IMG/VR virus record: IMGVR_UViG_3300025151_000280 | Span: 1-25,129 of that record | DNA length: 25,129 bases | Origin: a virus | Strand: one strand, 5' to 3' | Shown: piece by piece, positions 8,851 through 15,156 of the stretch | Layout: every line of letters begins with the position of its first letter | How positions within the stretch are numbered: position 1 is the first letter of the stretch | Position numbers and translations under genes: made by a program | Notes under the pieces: generated by a model | Databases searched by the model: none | What the model saw: only the letters and a program-made list of their open reading frames with translations | Told to the model about the DNA's origin: nothing

Positions 8851-10395
8851 TTATAATGTTAACCAGTCAAGTAGTTTATTGCTTTTTATTTCAAGTACTT
8901 CTTTAGGGTCAAAATCATCCTTTTTTACCCTACAAGGCTTAGCTCCTTCAAGCGCAGTCCAAACTGCATCCATAATATCATCATTCTTACCCCTAGGATA
9001 AGATAGAAACTCTTGTTGAGCTGTGAGGTCTTGAGTCCTAAAATAAAACTCGCCTTTAGCAAAGACTGGTACTAATGATAACAATCTTTCGCTCTTTCGG
9101 TTCCGTGGTTTTACACCTTTTTCTAATCCAGGTATATATAAGTTCTTTTCAAGCATCAATGCTCTGGTTGCACTACGTAGTGCTTCTTGATATGCTACTG
9201 TCTCTATTTTCATCCTCTTTGGACGATACTTTTCAAATATGTCGATAATTTTCTGAGGTTGTCTCGCAGGGTCGAGTCTTTCTCTAAAAATGTCAACAAT
9301 GTACTTATTATTGTCAGCATCAATACCAATGGTAGCAATAACAAAATAGTCAGCACGGGCACTAAGACTAGATGCAGGATCAACTCCAGTGTAGAGTTCG
9401 ACTGGTATAATTTTCTTTTCATCGGCTACCTCTCGTGTTAAACATGGTTGTCCATTAATTCTTTCATAGTCATAATGGTGTAATTGTATATAGTCAGGTT
9501 TAAAAGGAGCGTCGTCAGGAGATTGAGCAATATTCATGTATTCTTGATAGAATCCATTTATATTTCCCACACTCTCAAACTCGCTCTTTATTTGCATTAT
9601 TCTATCTTTAGGAAAACGTTGTGGCCATATACTATTTTCATCATCATCCCAGATGCTATACCACAAGGTTTGCCAAGCGGGGCTGTCTTTAGCCCAATAA
9701 AGAAAGCAGTCTTCAGATATAACGGTTCCAATCATTATTATCCTACCCTCATCAGACAATGAAGGTATTACCGCTTCTGTCATCCATTTTCTATTTTTAG
9801 TCCTGGCTTCAGGAGTAAATGCATTTAACTCAGACTCAAAGTCGTCTACGATAATAACATTAGGTCTTGTATCACCCTCAATAAATCCACGAACCCTTTG
9901 CCCTGTACCCACCGCTACAATACGAGTACCATTCTTTAATATAATATCTGTACCAGTCCACCTTTTAGCTGTAGCAGAACTAAAATCACCATAGATTGCT
10001 TTAAAATTCTCACTATGCTCTAAATGGTATTTAATACGAGATAAAAAGTTTATTGACTGAGCTTGAGACTCAGAAACAATAACCATAAACAAATCATCTT
10101 CTGGTTTTTTATGCCCTATTTTGTACAACGGAAAGATAAGTGAGCACACTGTACTCTTAGCTGTTCCACGAGGTGCAGCAATAAGAACACGTTTAGTCTC
10201 ATCATCTTTTAAATATTTATATATATCTCTATGAAACGGGGGCGTGTCTTTAGCTAATGCTTTTGGAAAGCAGTATTTACCAAACCAACCCATATCACGC
10301 TCGAACCCAATCTTTTCTTGTTGCAGAGCGTAAGCTGCTTCATAATCACTTTCTTTTTGTATATCTTGCTGTTCCGCTGTTAGTAGGCTTTCCAT
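8851..10395 (-). CDS. terL: Terminase large subunit
   Basis: 514 residues with both terminase domains. The ATPase part has Walker A at about 74-82 (APRGTAKST) and Walker B at about 180-187 (VIIVDDFE), with the coupling segment IIMIGT near 219-224. The RNase H-like nuclease follows, with candidate metal ligands D339 (GVDPASS), E398 (MKIETV) and the NDDIMDA acidic cluster at 471-477. The protein is the packaging motor: it translocates DNA into the procapsid through the portal and cuts the concatemer. It overlaps the gene before it by one base (TAATG) and precedes portal. All key residues appear intact. Confidence 0.94.
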   Translation of the reverse strand: MESLLTAEQQDIQKESDYEAAYALQQEKIGFERDMGWFGKYCFPKALAKDTPPFHRDIYKYLKDDETKRVLIAAPRGTAKSTVCSLIFPLYKIGHKKPEDDLFMVIVSESQAQSINFLSRIKYHLEHSENFKAIYGDFSSATAKRWTGTDIILKNGTRIVAVGTGQRVRGFIEGDTRPNVIIVDDFESELNAFTPEARTKNRKWMTEAVIPSLSDEGRIIMIGTVISEDCFLYWAKDSPAWQTLWYSIWDDDENSIWPQRFPKDRIMQIKSEFESVGNINGFYQEYMNIAQSPDDAPFKPDYIQLHHYDYERINGQPCLTREVADEKKIIPVELYTGVDPASSLSARADYFVIATIGIDADNNKYIVDIFRERLDPARQPQKIIDIFEKYRPKRMKIETVAYQEALRSATRALMLEKNLYIPGLEKGVKPRNRKSERLLSLVPVFAKGEFYFRTQDLTAQQEFLSYPRGKNDDIMDAVWTALEGAKPCRVKKDDFDPKEVLEIKSNKLLDWLTL

Positions 10396-11201
10396 TATTT
10401 TTCTTCTTCTTGTACTTCTTGCTGTTCTGTTTTGATTTCTGCCTGTTGTAACCCATCAGTTACCTCCGTTTGTTTTGCTTTAAATAGTTTTTTCTTTTCT
10501 TGAATATCTGCAAGAGTTGTTTCTACAGTGGATGCTTCAATCTGCTGAGTTACTGTCATCTTACCTTTATTCTTCATATCGTTCATATCCATTAATTTAT
10601 CTAAAACTGTCATGGCTACTTTGGGATCGCCATCCTTACCCATCTGCTCTCCATCCCAATCCATTACCTTGTCTAATACAGCAGCTAATGCTTTAGCTGT
10701 ATCCATTTTACCAATAGGATATTTCTCAATAATCTTATCTAATTCATCTTTTACCATACTTTGAAAACCTTTTGTTTTAGTTATTTTGGTTATTTCATAT
10801 CTTTTACTATAAGGAAGAGCACCAAAAGCCATATGAATAGCTTTCTTCTTGGTCATCTTTGGTTGGGCTAATAGATACGCTAACTTCTTATATTCATCTC
10901 TATTAATTAAATATTTACCACGATTGTTCTTTCCACTAATAGTATAATTGTTAATTCTGCCTTCAGAGATTACCTTACTATCAGTAGACCTTATAAATGA
11001 CGGGCCCCATGGATACTTTACACTAAGCTTTCCATTTTTAGTCTCTGAACGCTTTAAACATACGGCCACTTCTCCATCAGAGGAGATGCCATACTCTCCC
11101 TCAGAAACTTCATAAGGGTGTTTATACGACAAACCCAGTTCATCCGCTTCTTTTCGTGAATAAACTGGGTATTCTTTCCCAGATACTAGTTCGTATCTCA
11201 C
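10395..11201 (-). CDS. Probable terminase small subunit
   Basis: 268 residues directly upstream of and coupled to the large terminase. Residues about 110-140 (KKLAYLLAQPKMTKKKAIHM) look like the helix-turn-helix segment of a small terminase. The following region is helical (TKGFQSMVKDELDKIIEKYP, AKALAAVLDKVMDWD), and the acidic Gln/Glu-rich tail (QQAEIKTEQQEVQEEEK) matches the C-terminal linker that contacts TerL in known systems. The N-terminal 100 residues are unusual: a beta-rich segment (YPVYSRKEADELGLSYKHPY, ISSDGEVAVCLKRS) absent from typical small terminases. The start is GTG with only a weak ribosome site, so the true start could differ. The assignment is by position and architecture. 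Confidence 0.65.
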   Translation of the reverse strand: MRYELVSGKEYPVYSRKEADELGLSYKHPYEVSEGEYGISSDGEVAVCLKRSETKNGKLSVKYPWGPSFIRSTDSKVISEGRINNYTISGKNNRGKYLINRDEYKKLAYLLAQPKMTKKKAIHMAFGALPYSKRYEITKITKTKGFQSMVKDELDKIIEKYPIGKMDTAKALAAVLDKVMDWDGEQMGKDGDPKVAMTVLDKLMDMNDMKNKGKMTVTQQIEASTVETTLADIQEKKKLFKAKQTEVTDGLQQAEIKTEQQEVQEEEK

Positions 11202-11209
11202 AAATAAAG

Positions 11210-11317
11210 TTACTTGCCTCTTTTGTCGTACACACCACGTACAACCTTAGGGGCTTCAACCTTTACTTTCTTTGCAACTTTCTTTACAGCCTTAGCTGCT
11301 TTTTTTGCTTTAGCCAT
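11210..11317 (-). CDS. Histone-H1-like Lys/Ala-rich small protein (35 aa)
   Basis: A 35-codon frame with a strong aaggag site six bases ahead of its ATG. The sequence opens MAKAKKAAKAVKKVAKKVKV, an Ala/Lys/Val repeat like the tails of bacterial histone-H1-like proteins, and ends VVRGVYDKRGK. The gap is 10 nt to the endolysin stop and 8 nt to the TerS start, so it is a full member of the operon. DNA or RNA binding is inferred from the charge pattern. It may act in DNA condensation or packaging given its position beside the terminase genes. No family assignment is possible at this length. Confidence 0.65.
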   Translation of the reverse strand: MAKAKKAAKAVKKVAKKVKVEAPKVVRGVYDKRGK

Positions 11318-11327
11318 TATTGACTCC

Positions 11328-11816
11328 TTATCTTAAGTATTTGTTGTAAACTTCTACAAAATGCTCAGGATCACCTGCACCCAACTCTGTATTGTAGTAT
11401 TTCTTCCAATAATCAGCTAAACCTTCTACGGTATTAGGCATTCTCTTTGGAACTCTCCAATACTTTAGTCTACAATGCACAATTCCTGCAGCAATATTCT
11501 TTTCTAAAATCTCTTCCCACTTCTTTTCATCAAAATCTTGCCAATGTTTTATATCTACCAAGCTAGCCTCAGCACATTTAGCCATTAATTTTGTACGATG
11601 CTTAAGATAATGGGCAAGATTATCTACAGCAGTAGCGGCTTCCACCTGAAAAAAGGAACGAGCAGGCCCATCCCCCATTTGACGTATGTATTCATAACGG
11701 CTTTCTACAATACCAGTTGCAAGAACTAGATTAACTGCATCTTCTGAGGCGTATTTGTCTCCCATTTTAGAGCAAACGTCCTCAATAAGACCCTTCATTT
11801 GTTTTAAACTAACCAT
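11328..11816 (-). CDS. Lytic-transglycosylase-like endolysin
   Basis: From the ATG at 11816 the protein has 162 residues. Residues about 33-60 read ATGIVESRYEYIRQMGDGPA followed by RSFFQVE, matching the lysozyme-like transglycosylase pattern of a catalytic Glu (E38 in 'VES'), a Gly-rich turn and a Q-x-E segment. Later KNIAAGIVHCRLKYWRVP and GLADYWKKYYNT resemble the 'A..~~~~yy' helices of the fold. A longer frame begins at 11882, but its extra N-terminus lies wholly inside the overlapping zinc-ribbon gene, so 11816 is preferred although its ribosome site is weak. There is no signal peptide, so release would need the holin-like protein encoded upstream. It would degrade peptidoglycan at the end of infection. 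Confidence 0.72.
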   Translation of the reverse strand: MVSLKQMKGLIEDVCSKMGDKYASEDAVNLVLATGIVESRYEYIRQMGDGPARSFFQVEAATAVDNLAHYLKHRTKLMAKCAEASLVDIKHWQDFDEKKWEEILEKNIAAGIVHCRLKYWRVPKRMPNTVEGLADYWKKYYNTELGAGDPEHFVEVYNKYLR

Positions 11817-11937
11817 CTTTTGTTTTTTCCTTATCTTTTTCAACTTCTTTAAGAGCACACCCTGCACAATAGTATACATCATTCATAACTACTGTTGCAG
11901 GCTTATCACAATCTATGCAATGTCTAGGATGAGGCAT
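11809..11937 (-). CDS. Tiny zinc-ribbon protein (42 aa)
   Basis: A 42-codon frame from ATG 11937 encodes a protein with two CxxC pairs: C7-x2-C10 (HCIDC) and C24-x2-C27 (YYCAGC), spaced 13 residues apart. This is the pattern of a rubredoxin-like or ribbon-type zinc site. The tail is highly charged (KEVEKDKEKTKDG). Its stop overlaps the endolysin start by 8 nt and its start overlaps the preceding gene by 14 nt, which supports a real, coupled gene. Zinc binding is inferred from the cysteines. The partner is unknown; similar tiny ribbons are common next to phage lysis genes. Confidence 0.68.
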   Translation of the reverse strand: MPHPRHCIDCDKPATVVMNDVYYCAGCALKEVEKDKEKTKDG

Positions 11938-12049
11938 TTTCTAACCTTGCTTCCTTCCTTGCTCTTCTAAGTTGAGCTTTATATTGTTTAATCTTTTCGG
12001 TCATTTGTCTCTTTAATCTTTTTCTTTGTTTTGCTTCCTTATTAGGCAT
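11924..12049 (-). CDS. Small basic helical protein (41 aa)
   Basis: A 41-codon frame that begins at an ATG overlapping the stop of the holin-like gene by 8 nt and ends inside the zinc-ribbon gene. The protein is almost wholly Lys, Arg, Gln and Ala (MPNKEAKQRKRLKRQMTEKI, then KQYKAQLRRARKEARLENAS) and is predicted to be one long amphipathic helix. Chained overlaps with both neighbours favour translation. The function is unknown; charge suggests RNA or DNA contact or membrane-surface association. Confidence 0.55.
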   Translation of the reverse strand: MPNKEAKQRKRLKRQMTEKIKQYKAQLRRARKEARLENASS

Positions 12050-12347
12050 TTTTTCCGTTAATCCTGCCCTTCAAATATGCTAAATCATCAGTAACATCAT
12101 TGAGTTCACGGACTATGTCTTCTCTATGACGCTGACTTATGTCGTCAGATTTGTTCCATCTGTCTAACATTTTTAGCACTATGCCTTCTACGTTCTCTAT
12201 TGTGGACTCCATTTTACCAATATCCACTCTAATCTGGTCTAAATCCTCGTTTTGAGCTTTTTGGCTTCTTATCAAATTCATTATCATCATAACGAACAGG
12301 GATACTATGACTCCAATAGCACCATATTCTGCGTATGTTTCCATCAT
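12042..12347 (-). CDS. Holin-like single-span membrane protein
   Basis: 101 residues (100 if the second Met at 12344 is used). There is one hydrophobic segment near the N-terminus (about 9-26, YGAIGVIVSLFVMMIMNLI), followed by a charged coiled-coil region (residues about 33-95, QIRVDIGKMESTIENVEGIV). This layout matches small phage holin/haemolysin-type proteins with one membrane span and a cytoplasmic helix. It sits two small genes ahead of the endolysin, the usual lysis order. It could time membrane permeabilisation to release the endolysin. A coiled-coil membrane spacer without lysis function is the alternative. Confidence 0.62.
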   Translation of the reverse strand: MMETYAEYGAIGVIVSLFVMMIMNLIRSQKAQNEDLDQIRVDIGKMESTIENVEGIVLKMLDRWNKSDDISQRHREDIVRELNDVTDDLAYLKGRINGKNA

Positions 12348-12388
12348 ATTTTCTTACCTTCGTTGTTTGGGTATCATTTGTGTACCAG

Positions 12389-12604
12389 TTAGAAAGGGGT
12401 TTCATTTGGATCAGCTTCGCTACCCTGAGCATAAAGCTCTTGCCCTTTCTTCCAAGTATTGTACAGATCAACCACGTTGTCATAGTGCTTTTTCTGTTTT
12501 TCTTTCTTCATAAACCCTGTTATTTCAGCCATTTCAGAGTATAACTTTTGATAATCGAGTTTTCCATTATCTTTAATATAGCTGTTAATATACGTATTAT
12601 TCAA
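12389..12604 (-). CDS. First gene of the virion arm, unknown (71 aa)
   Basis: The frame uses a TTG at 12604 and gives 71 residues: MNNTYINSYIKDNGKLDYQK, then a helical, Lys-rich centre (MKKEKQKKHYDNVVDLYNTW) and an acidic end (GSEADPNETPF). There is no convincing ribosome site ahead of TTG, so initiation could be leaderless, inefficient or at an internal Met (26 or 32). Coding is supported by gene direction, compact packing with the next gene (41-nt gap) and a plausible composition. No family is recognised. As the first gene after the divergent control region it may be expressed before the rest of the arm. Confidence 0.5.
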   Translation of the reverse strand: MNNTYINSYIKDNGKLDYQKLYSEMAEITGFMKKEKQKKHYDNVVDLYNTWKKGQELYAQGSEADPNETPF

Positions 12605-13017
12605 GGATTTTAACCAAAAGCTTATCGTTAGAGTTTACAAAAAAATACGCTTATAATTTATATACAATTATTTATATAAATCAATAATCAAGTATTAGGT
12701 GACACTACTCATGGTAAGTTTGTGTATATCAAGACTTGCAAAAACTACAGAATTTTTTCAAAAAAAAATTTTAGATCAGTGCTACTTATCCCATACCCTA
12801 AAACATGAAAAATTTATTTTAGATTGGGAATACGTGATATACAGGTTGCTACACCCCATCGAAATTCACGGGGTGGGTTGCCTCTCCCGTTGAATTTGCT
12901 GTGGTGTTACAGCAAGTTCTGCCCCCTGCTCATCCCTGCAGGATGTACTTGCAGAATGTATATATCTATTCCATAGTTATACATTCTTCCGATAATCTCA
13001 CATTGGAGTGTACCAAT
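12605..13017. promoter_or_regulatory. Divergent intergenic control region
   Basis: This 413-bp gap separates the two arms, so promoters for both must lie here or nearby. The left half (about 12605-12790) is extremely AT-rich and includes an A/T tract at about 12751-12772 (ttttttcaaaaaaaaatttt), which favours bent, easily melted DNA. The right half (12841-12960) is GC-rich and strongly self-complementary. No convincing sigma-70 promoter could be fixed by eye: a TATACA at 12838 has only a poor -35. A replication origin is possible but unproven, as no iterons are visible. A short frame at 12699-12893 crosses the gap but has no ribosome site and is judged spurious. Confidence 0.55.
12852..12954 (+). 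ncRNA. Structured leader with alternative hairpins
   Basis: Hairpin A pairs cacccc (12852-12857) with ggggtg (12870-12875). Hairpin B pairs aaattcacggg (12862-12872) with cccgttgaattt (12886-12897), 11 bp with one bulge. A and B share bases 12870-12872 and cannot both form. Hairpin C is ttgctgt/acagcaa (12896-12902/12909-12915). D (cctgc 12925-12929/gcagg 12938-12942) and E (ctgca 12936-12940/tgcag 12950-12954) also exclude each other. This lies 64-166 nt upstream of the next gene's ATG, so a switching leader or a small RNA is plausible. No known riboswitch class was recognised. Confidence 0.5.
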
Positions 13018-13398
13018 ATGACACTATCTACAGTAGTTGATAAGGCTACCTTCTCAAATACTGCAAGTGGCACAGTCATTACCCATCCCAAGTCTGGGAA
13101 GGCTATTGACTTTGAGGTAAACCGTGATAAAGATAACAGTGTTATCTACACGACTAACCTCAAAGCTGTCACTCAACAAGTAGACCGCACCTTTCCAGCA
13201 GTATTAACTGCTGATAAAGTCGCGTCAATTGCTCAAGCTTCCAAGAAGCTCAAGCAACCGCTACAAGTTGAGGACAACTGTGACTACAGACTGTCAGGTG
13301 AACCAGTCGAGTTCGAAGCTAACGCCGAACTAGACCTACCTGCCAGTATGCAGGCTACGTACAAGCCTATCGTCTCCAGAGACGCTATAAGCTTCTAG
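13018..13398 (+). CDS. Isolated early gene of unknown function (126 aa)
   Basis: The ATG at 13018 follows a ggag site at 13005-13008 and gives 126 residues. A longer frame from GTG 12901 is rejected because it runs through the hairpin leader and has no ribosome site. The protein is soluble with mixed beta character (TASGTVITHPKSGKAIDFEV, NSVIYTTNLKAV), an acidic region (GEPVEFEANAELDLPAS) and a single Cys. I do not recognise it. Its codons are noticeably richer in G and C than those of its neighbours. It is a stand-alone unit with its own structured leader and a perfect terminator, which points to strong, separately controlled expression. A host-takeover or anti-defence role is possible but is guesswork; a small DNA-binding or virion-unrelated housekeeping role is equally open. 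Confidence 0.75.
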   Translation: MTLSTVVDKATFSNTASGTVITHPKSGKAIDFEVNRDKDNSVIYTTNLKAVTQQVDRTFPAVLTADKVASIAQASKKLKQPLQVEDNCDYRLSGEPVEFEANAELDLPASMQATYKPIVSRDAISF

Positions 13399-13405
13399 TA
13401 GCGAC

Positions 13406-13457
13406 AGATAACCTAGCTCGTTGAGCAAGCAGTGGCACTGCTAGGTTATCTTTTTTT
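13406..13457 (+). terminator. Strong intrinsic terminator
   Basis: A perfect 11-bp stem, gataacctagc (13407-13417) with gctaggttatc (13440-13450), one pair longer if the flanking a/t is counted, has a 22-base loop and is followed at once by seven T residues (13451-13457). It starts 8 nt after the stop of the isolated gene and is the clearest rho-independent terminator in the window. Confidence 0.93.
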
Positions 13458-13458
13458 A

Positions 13459-13488
13459 TTGCGTGTAACTATATAGGATGCGTATATT
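13459..13488 (+). promoter_or_regulatory. Possible sigma-70-type promoter
   Basis: TTGCGT (13459-13464), an 18-bp spacer and TATATT (13483-13488) lie directly after the terminator and before a structured RNA region and the next run of plus-strand genes. The hexamers match the consensus at 4 and 5 of 6 positions. The position is right for restarting transcription, but AT-rich DNA yields chance matches, so confidence is modest. Confidence 0.35.
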
Positions 13489-13531
13489 ATGTATGTATAC
13501 GTTAGTACACGTCTGACAATATTTATATAAC

Positions 13532-13652
13532 TAATTAATAGTAGCAACTGCCAGCGGAAGTTAACTTAAGATGCTGATTGCAGGGTAATCACGTGGCTGA
13601 GAATTATGTCTTGCTGTGGCATAAACGGAGTATTACCAGCTACTATTAATTA
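13532..13652 (+). ncRNA. Multi-branched structured RNA candidate
   Basis: A perfect 14-bp closing stem (taattaatagtagc 13532-13545 with gctactattaatta 13639-13652) encloses 93 nt that can form further helices: ctgc/gcag (13548-13551/13579-13582) stacked on cagc/gctg (13552-13555/13573-13576); ggtaat/attacc (13584-13589/13632-13637); and inside that, ttatgtc/ggcataa (about 13604-13624). The result is a junction-like fold of 121 nt. It begins about 40 nt after a possible promoter and ends 39 nt before the next ATG. It is not a tRNA: there is no T-loop signature and the closing stem is too long. It could be a leader, a processing signal or a free RNA. Confidence 0.5.
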
Positions 13653-13690
13653 TGATCATTAACTAATGTTAATAGAATAGGGAGCAAATT

Positions 13691-13846
13691 ATGAATAAAG
13701 AAATCATAATTAGTAATTATCGTAAGGGTAAACAAGCCATGCAAATGGTTGTTATCCAGAGACCATCAGGTGTGAAGAATAGAAAAGGTGAACCTGGGGT
13801 AATTAGTACAACAGTCCATCGTAAAGCTAATGGTAAGAAAGTATGA
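13691..13846 (+). CDS. Small basic protein (51 aa)
   Basis: The ATG at 13691 follows a gggagc ribosome site and opens 51 codons. The protein is basic and partly strand-like: MNKEIIISNYRKGKQAMQMV, then VIQRPSGVKNRKGEPGVIST and an RKANGKKV end. It has no cysteines or membrane segment. Its stop overlaps the next ATG by four bases (ATGA), so the pair is translationally coupled. No family is recognised; a nucleic-acid-binding or host-factor-binding peptide would fit the charge. Confidence 0.6.
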   Translation: MNKEIIISNYRKGKQAMQMVVIQRPSGVKNRKGEPGVISTTVHRKANGKKV

Positions 13847-13953
13847 AAAAGGATTACATAGAAATAGCATTACGATGGTTCATCATATTAAATGCTTTAG
13901 CAATCTATCATTTGATTGTTGGAGCATTAGCAATTCACATTAATAACTGTTAA
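13843..13953 (+). CDS. Single-span membrane peptide (36 aa)
   Basis: A 36-codon frame starting at an ATGA overlap. Residues about 8-32 are hydrophobic (ALRWFIILNALAIYHLIVGA and onward), enough for one membrane span, with a short charged head (MKKDYIE) and a HINNC tail. Coupling to the gene before it supports translation. It would sit in the inner membrane. Its role is unknown; small early membrane peptides in phages often block superinfection or alter host membrane functions, but nothing here proves that. Confidence 0.58.
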   Translation: MKKDYIEIALRWFIILNALAIYHLIVGALAIHINNC

Positions 13954-13968
13954 ACAAATAATGTAAGT

Positions 13969-14000
13969 CCTATGGTAGGGAAGGGGTTTCCTACCTTAGG
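13969..14000 (+). repeat. Intergenic hairpin element 1
   Basis: cctatggtagg (13969-13979) pairs with cctaccttagg (13990-14000) with one T-T mismatch. The loop can close further through g-t, a-t and a-t pairs to a GGGG tetraloop (13983-13986). It lies between the membrane peptide and the next gene and is not followed by a T run, so it is more likely a processing or stability element than a terminator. Confidence 0.6.
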
Positions 14001-14026
14001 CGTTTATTAAACTTAGGGAGGTGTTT

Positions 14027-14281
14027 ATGGCACCAATGCCAAGAGGGTTAAGCGTAGAAAACCTTAAAAACCGTACACAACGAGGTATGAAGTCAAAGAA
14101 TGAGCGTGAAATAGTAACATTATCTGTTTATGCGTCTTTAAATACAGGATGGGTAGATGGTCAAGGTAAGCTACATAAATTAACACCAGGTGGAGCTGGT
14201 GAGAAACGGATGCAAGCTTTGTTAAGCAGAGCTGAATCCAAAAAGCGTATCAAAAAGATACAGAAATGGAGTAAAAAATGA
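14027..14281 (+). CDS. Small basic protein of unknown function (84 aa)
   Basis: The ATG at 14027 sits 4 nt beyond an agggaggt site at 14015-14022 and is preferred to the GTG at 14021, which overlaps that site. The protein has 84 residues, opens MAPMPRGLSVENLKNRTQRG, carries a strand-like middle (TLSVYASLNTGWVDGQGKLH) and ends in a Lys/Arg-rich helix (SRAESKKRIKKIQKWSKK). The high charge suggests nucleic-acid contact. It heads a run of four coupled or near-coupled genes ending at 15078. No family is recognised. Confidence 0.65.
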   Translation: MAPMPRGLSVENLKNRTQRGMKSKNEREIVTLSVYASLNTGWVDGQGKLHKLTPGGAGEKRMQALLSRAESKKRIKKIQKWSKK

Positions 14282-14297
14282 ATCCAAGGAGAATATA

Positions 14298-14609
14298 ATG
14301 AGTTATTATGACACTACTCACTTGAGAGCTCAATTGTCAAAACAGGCTTACAAAGAGCAATATAGATTGTTCTTACTTAAAAACTGTAGGCAAGAAGTTG
14401 CAATATTAAAGATTGCAGAAGGAATGGCAAATGGTAAATTTAGTCCAAGTCAAATGTTACATAGACTAGAGGAATGTGGAAGAAACATACCTATTACATC
14501 TGTACGCAGAGCTATTTCTGATTTAACCAGAAATGGAGACCTTGTAAAAACAGACAAGCAAGTAATGGGTATCTATGGTAGAAAAGAATATGTATGGAGG
14601 CTAGTATGA
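14298..14609 (+). CDS. Winged-helix DNA-binding protein
   Basis: 103 residues from an ATG with an aaggag site. The C-terminal half reads as a winged helix: a helix SPSQMLHRLEECGRNI, then the recognition-type helix ITSVRRAISDLTRNGDL and a wing (VKTDKQVMGIYGRKEYVWRL). The 'P/T-S-VRRA~~~L...G.L.k.......YGr~~y~W.l' pattern is common among small phage helix-turn-helix proteins. The N-terminus (MSYYDTTHLRAQLSKQAYKE) is helical and may dimerise. It is probably a transcription or replication regulator acting on phage or host DNA. Its stop overlaps the next gene by ATGA. Confidence 0.72.
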   Translation: MSYYDTTHLRAQLSKQAYKEQYRLFLLKNCRQEVAILKIAEGMANGKFSPSQMLHRLEECGRNIPITSVRRAISDLTRNGDLVKTDKQVMGIYGRKEYVWRLV

Positions 14610-14821
14610 CACCGCATTTACATATTACTATCGTATCATTGTCTTTGTTAGCATTGATCAGCTTTTATATAGCATGGTCAATGTATAAATTGCGTGAATT
14701 AAAACAACATATTGACGCAATACATGATTTTGTAAGATTCAAATCAGAACTAGAGTTAGCTAGAGGTAATCCAAGTAAAGCAATTAGTTTATACAGGGAT
14801 TATATCGAAGGTGACGCATGA
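14606..14821 (+). CDS. Membrane-anchored small protein (71 aa)
   Basis: The start at ATG 14606 is chosen because it overlaps the preceding stop (ATGA) and has a ggagg site 5 nt upstream. Residues about 6-26 (HITIVSLSLLALISFYIAWS) form one membrane span at the N-terminus. The rest is a cytoplasmic helical segment (MYKLRELKQHIDAIHDFVRF, then KSELELARGNPSKAISLYRD) whose end resembles a single TPR-like helix pair. It is a bitopic inner-membrane protein of unknown role, coupled on both sides. Confidence 0.62.
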   Translation: MTPHLHITIVSLSLLALISFYIAWSMYKLRELKQHIDAIHDFVRFKSELELARGNPSKAISLYRDYIEGDA

Positions 14822-15078
14822 GTGATGATGTAGAATGCTGTCAAGAGTGCAGCTACTGGGAAAGCAGAGCTGAAATCAACACAGAAAACGAAATCAAAAT
14901 GAAAGTAAAAAAGATTGAGGGAGATACTATAATAGCAGTACCAAAATTAAACATACAAACTAATAAACCTGCTGGTGGAACACATAAAGCCAGCAGAGGC
15001 TTGGATGTGGAAAGAAAACTTGGTATAATAAAGGCTATCATTAGAAAAAGTCGTGGTTGGCTAAATCTCCCTCGATGA
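14818..15078 (+). CDS. Unknown small protein with N-terminal cysteines (86 aa)
   Basis: 86 residues from an ATG that overlaps the previous stop by four bases. Three cysteines cluster at the N-terminus (MSDDVECCQECSYWESRAEI), which could bind a metal with a partner or form a half zinc site. The middle contains a strand pair (MKVKKIEGDTIIAVPKLNIQ) and the C-terminus is basic (RGLDVERKLGIIKAIIRKSR). No family is recognised. It is the last gene before a 260-bp intergenic region full of inverted repeats. Confidence 0.6.
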   Translation: MSDDVECCQECSYWESRAEINTENEIKMKVKKIEGDTIIAVPKLNIQTNKPAGGTHKASRGLDVERKLGIIKAIIRKSRGWLNLPR

Positions 15079-15085
15079 TTTAACA

Positions 15086-15156
15086 TTAGGGTTAAACACA
15101 ACTAATATTAACAAGGTAGTATTGGTTATAAACACATAATAACAGTTTAGCCCTAA
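15086..15156 (+). repeat. Intergenic inverted-repeat element 2
   Basis: ttagggttaaac (15086-15097) pairs with gtttagccctaa (15145-15156) over 12 bp with one G-T wobble. Inside, actaatat pairs with gtattggt over 8 bp with wobbles. It begins 7 nt after a stop codon and lies end to end with the next element. There is no T run and no tRNA signature. Confidence 0.6.

Noticed and set aside
12699-12893. 64-codon plus-strand frame in the divergent control region
   Set aside because: It starts without a ribosome site, has a low-quality mixed composition and runs into the structured leader; treated as chance.
13532-13652. A tRNA gene
   Set aside because: The closing stem is 14 bp rather than 7, and no GTTC-type T loop or anticodon arm of normal geometry is visible.
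14300-14320. Shared 11-mer gacactactca between 12701 and about 14309
   Set aside because: A single short match, one copy in coding sequence and one in AT-rich spacer, with no repeat structure around it.
15086-15156. A tRNA gene (71-nt length and stem-loop shape)
   Set aside because: 12-bp outer stem with a wobble, no T-loop signature and only one inner hairpin.
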